Of a stretch of DNA of 64,000 nucleotides, positions 60,501-64,000 are shown piece after piece. A program made the translations under genes and the position numbers. Within the stretch, counting starts at the first letter, position 1. Each line of letters starts with the position of its first letter. The stretch is from Archivesica marissinica (taxonomy: Eukaryota; Mollusca; Bivalvia; Venerida; Vesicomyidae), in NCBI GenBank assembly GCA_014843695.1, contig CM026400.1, positions 39,411,750 through 39,475,749 on the forward strand, in the 5' to 3' direction. The notes below the pieces were generated by a model. That model ran no database searches. It was not told where the DNA came from and was given only the letters and a program-made list of their open reading frames with translations.

Positions 60501-63500
60501 GTGACGGGGATATTTGATCATACATGTAATGGGTATGTGACCGGGATATATGATCATACATATAATTGGTCTGTGACAGGGATATATGATCATACATATA
60601 ATGGGTATGTGACAGGGATATATGATCATACATATAATGGGTATGTGACAGGGATATATGATCATACATATAATAGGTATGTGACAGGGATATATGATCA
60701 CACATGTAATGGGTATGTGACGGGGATATATGATCATACATATAATGTGTCTGTGACGGGGATATATGATCATACATATGATAGGTATGTGACGGGGATA
60801 TATGATCATACATGTAATGTGTCTGTGATGGGGATATATGATCATACATGTAATGGGTATGTGACGGGGATATATGATCATACATATAATGGTCTGTGAC
60901 TGGTATATATGATCATACATATAATGTTTCTGTGACGGGGATATATGATCATACATATAATGGGTATGTGACGGGGATAAATGAACATACATGTAATGGG
61001 TCTGTGACAGGGATATATGATCATACATGTAATGTGTCTGTGATGGGGATATATGATCATACATGTAATGTGTCTGTGACGGGGATATATGATCATACAT
61101 GTAATGGGTATGTGACCGGGATATATGATCATACATATAATGGTCTGTGACGGGAATATATGATCATACATGTAATGGGTATGTGACAGGGATATATGAT
61201 CATACATATAATGGTCTGAGACTGGGATATATGATCATACATGTAATGGGTCTGTGACGGGGATATATGATCATACATATAATGGTCTGTGACTGGGATA
61301 TATGATCATACATGTAATGGGTCTGTGACGGGGATATATGATCATACATATAATGGTCTGTGACTGGGATATATGATCATACATGTAATGGGTCTGTCAC
61401 GGGGATATATGATCATACATATTATAGGTATGTGACAGGGATATATGGTCATACATGTAATGGGTCTGTGACGGGGATATATGATCATATATGTGTCTGT
61501 GACGGGGATATATGATCATACATATAATGGGTATGTGACGGGGATATATGATCATACATGCAATGGGTCAGTGACAGGGATATATGATCATACATGTAAT
61601 GTTTCGGTGACGGGGATATATGATCATGCATATAATGGGTTTGTGACTGGGATATATGATCACACATGTAATGGGTATGTGACCGGGATATATGATCATA
61701 CATGTAATGTGTCTGTGACGGGGATATATGATCATACATGTAATGGGTCTGTGACGGGGATATATGATCATACATGTAATGTGTCTGTGACGGGGATATA
61801 TGATCATACATATAATGGGTCTGTGACGGGGATATATGATCATACATGTAATGTGTCTGTGACGGGGATATATGACCATAGATGTAATGGCTATGTGACC
61901 GGGATATATGATCATACATATAATGGTCTGTGACGGGGATATATGATCATACATGTAATGTGTCTGTGACGGGGATATATGATCATACATGTAATGTGTC
62001 TGTGACGGGGATATATGATCATACATATAATGGGTCTGTGACGGGGATATATGATCATACATGTAATGTGTCTGTGACGGGGATATATGACCATAGATGT
62101 AATGGCTATGTGACCGGGATATATGATCATACATATAATGGTCTGTGACGGGGATATATGATCATACATGTAATGTGTCTGTGACGGGGATATATGATCA
62201 TACATGTAATGTGTCTGTGACGGGGATATATGATCTTACATATAATAGGTATGTGACGAGGATATATAATCACACATGTAATGGGTCTGTGATGGGGATA
62301 TATGATCATACATGTAATGGGTCTGTGATGGGGATATATGATCATACATATAATAGGTATGTGACGAGGATATATGATCATACATGTAATGTGTCTGTGA
62401 CGGGGATATATGATCATACATATAATGGGTATGTGACTGGGATATATGATCACACATGTAATGGGTATGTGACGGGGATATATGATCACACATATAATGT
62501 GTCTGTGACGGGGATATATGATCACACATATAATGTGTCTGTGACTGGGGATATATGATCATACATATAATGGTCTGTGACTGAGATATATGATCATACA
62601 TGTAATGTGTCTGTGACGGGGATATATGGTCATACATATTATAGGTATGTGACAGGGATATATGGTCATACATGTAATGGATCTGTGACGGGGATATATG
62701 ATCATATATGTGTCTGTGACGGGGATATATGATCATACATATAATGGGTATGTGACGGGGATATATGATCATACATGCAATGGGTCAGTGACAGGGATAT
62801 ATGATCATACATGTAATGTTTATGTGACAGGGATATATGATCATACATGTAATGTTTATGTGACAGGGATATATGATCATACATGTAATGGGTATGTGAC
62901 GGGGATATATGATCATACATGTAATGGTATGTGACGGGGATATATGATCATACATATAATGGTCTGTGACGGGGATATATGATCATACATATAATGGGTC
63001 TGTGACTGGGATATATGATCATACATATAATGGGTTTGTGACTGGGATATATGATCATACATATAATGGGTTTGTGACTGGGATATATGATCACACATAT
63101 AATGGGTATGTGACTGGGATATATGATCATACATGTAATGGGTATGTGACCGGGATATATGATCATACATGTAATGGGTATGTGACGGGGATATATGATC
63201 ATACATATAATGGGTATGTGACGGGGATATATGATCATACATATAATGGGTATGTGACGGGGATATATGATCATACATATAATGGGTATGTGACGGGGAT
63301 ATATGATCATACATATAATGGGTATGTGACGGGGATATATGATCATACATATAATGGTCTGTGACAGGGATATATGATCATACATGTAATGTGTCTGTGA
63401 TGGGGATATATGATAATACATGTAATATGTCTGTGACGGGGATATATGATCATACATGTAATGGGTATGTGACCGGGATATATGATCATACATGTAATGG

Positions 63501-64000
63501 GTCTGTGACGGGGATATATGATCATACATGTAATGTGTCTGTGACGGGGATATATGATCATACATATAATGGGTCTGTGACGGGGATATATGATCATACA
63601 TGTAATGTGTCTGTGACGGGGATATATGACCATAGATGTAATGGGTATGTGACCGGGATATATGATCATACATATAATGGTCTGTGACGGGGATATATGA
63701 TCATACATGTAATGTGTCTGTGACGGGGATATATGATCATACATATAATGGGTATGTGACTGGGATATATGACCACACATGTAATGGGTATGTGACGGGG
63801 ATATATGATCATACATATAATGGGTATGTGACAGGGATATATGATCATACATGTAATGTTTATGTGACAGGGATATATGATCATACATGTAATGTTTATG
63901 TGACAGGGATATATGATCATACATGTAATGGGTATGTGACAGGGATATATGATCATACATATAATGTGTCTGTGAAGAAGTCATTCTTGCCCGTCTCAGG

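Larger units (their letters stand above)
49769..63974. repeat. 36-bp megasatellite, about 390 copies, 14.2 kb
   Basis: The unit is GGGATATATGATCATACATA then TAATGGGTCTGTGACG. Each unit holds the 10-bp palindrome TATGATCATA. Main variable sites are CATATAATG/CATGTAATG, GGGTCTG/GGGTATG/GTGTCTG, and GACGG/GACTG/GACAG/GACCG. Occasional 33-35-bp units (TAATGGTCTGTGAC) shift the frame. The array stops at 63974, where GTGAAGAAGTCATTC begins unique sequence. Open frames of up to 445 residues on both strands are by-products of the 36-bp period. Confidence 0.98.

Noticed and set aside
49769..63974. Open frames of 100-445 residues on both strands
   Set aside because: They are a 12-residue peptide repeated because the unit is 36 bp; they exist in several frames of both strands, and start and stop only at length-variant units.
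49769..63974. CRISPR-like array (36-bp direct repeat)
   Set aside because: The units are contiguous with no unique spacers, and the surrounding genes are eukaryotic.

Overview
This window looks like a piece of a repeat-rich animal genome. The evidence is spliced exons with GT/AG borders, tRNA-derived SINEs, APE-type LINEs, a pogo-like transposon and very many minisatellites. The mix of elements suggests a marine invertebrate, most likely a mollusc or another lophotrochozoan; that is an inference, and the sequence gives no direct species marker. Two runs of exactly 1000 N (8582-9581 and 36921-37920) are scaffold gaps of probably unknown true size.

Host genes are few and partial. Positions 613-7777 on the minus strand hold five consecutive exons of ABCF1, from the end of Walker A in the first ATPase domain, through the signature and Walker B, to the H-loop. 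One exon carries a frame-breaking single-base lesion. Each intron is filled by its own minisatellite (35, 22, 31, 38 bp units), and two exon ends have been tandemly copied together with their splice donors. Two further minus-strand exons (1-80, 413-505) belong to a protein I do not recognise. A last exon of an SLC16-type monocarboxylate transporter ends at 21249 (minus strand); the end of its 3' UTR is duplicated beside two related satellites. A decayed minus-strand gene at 10265-10758 belongs to a family with a CPxCLC motif and a P2RX7-C-like tail. A single-finger C2H2 protein with an acidic linker lies at 28160-28857 (plus strand) and carries one frameshift.

Mobile DNA makes up much of the rest. 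A pogo-like element (10942-13528, CAGTCCAACCTC ends, TA target duplication) is interrupted by an internally deleted LINE. SINEs fall into several tRNA-headed families, called A to F here; A is the commonest with 12 copies, and B and C share a 3' tail. A large inverted duplication has arms at 30401-34996 and 38525-47454. The right arm was hit by a 5.7 kb LINE (40715-46385), and the left arm expanded an 89-bp satellite from about 2 to about 16 copies. A third partial arm copy (36508-36920) faces the right arm across a scaffold gap, so the centre is itself palindromic.

The last 14.2 kb (49769-63974) is one array of a 36-bp unit, about 390 copies, with higher-order duplications of 1825 bp and about 5.5 kb. 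Because 36 is a multiple of three, it gives long open frames on both strands that I do not regard as genes. Other arrays carry recognisable motifs in every unit: an estrogen-related-receptor-type site (TCAAGGTCA) at 16657-17226, an E-box (CACGTG) at 21826-23230, and a TATCGATCGATA palindrome at 27262-27958.
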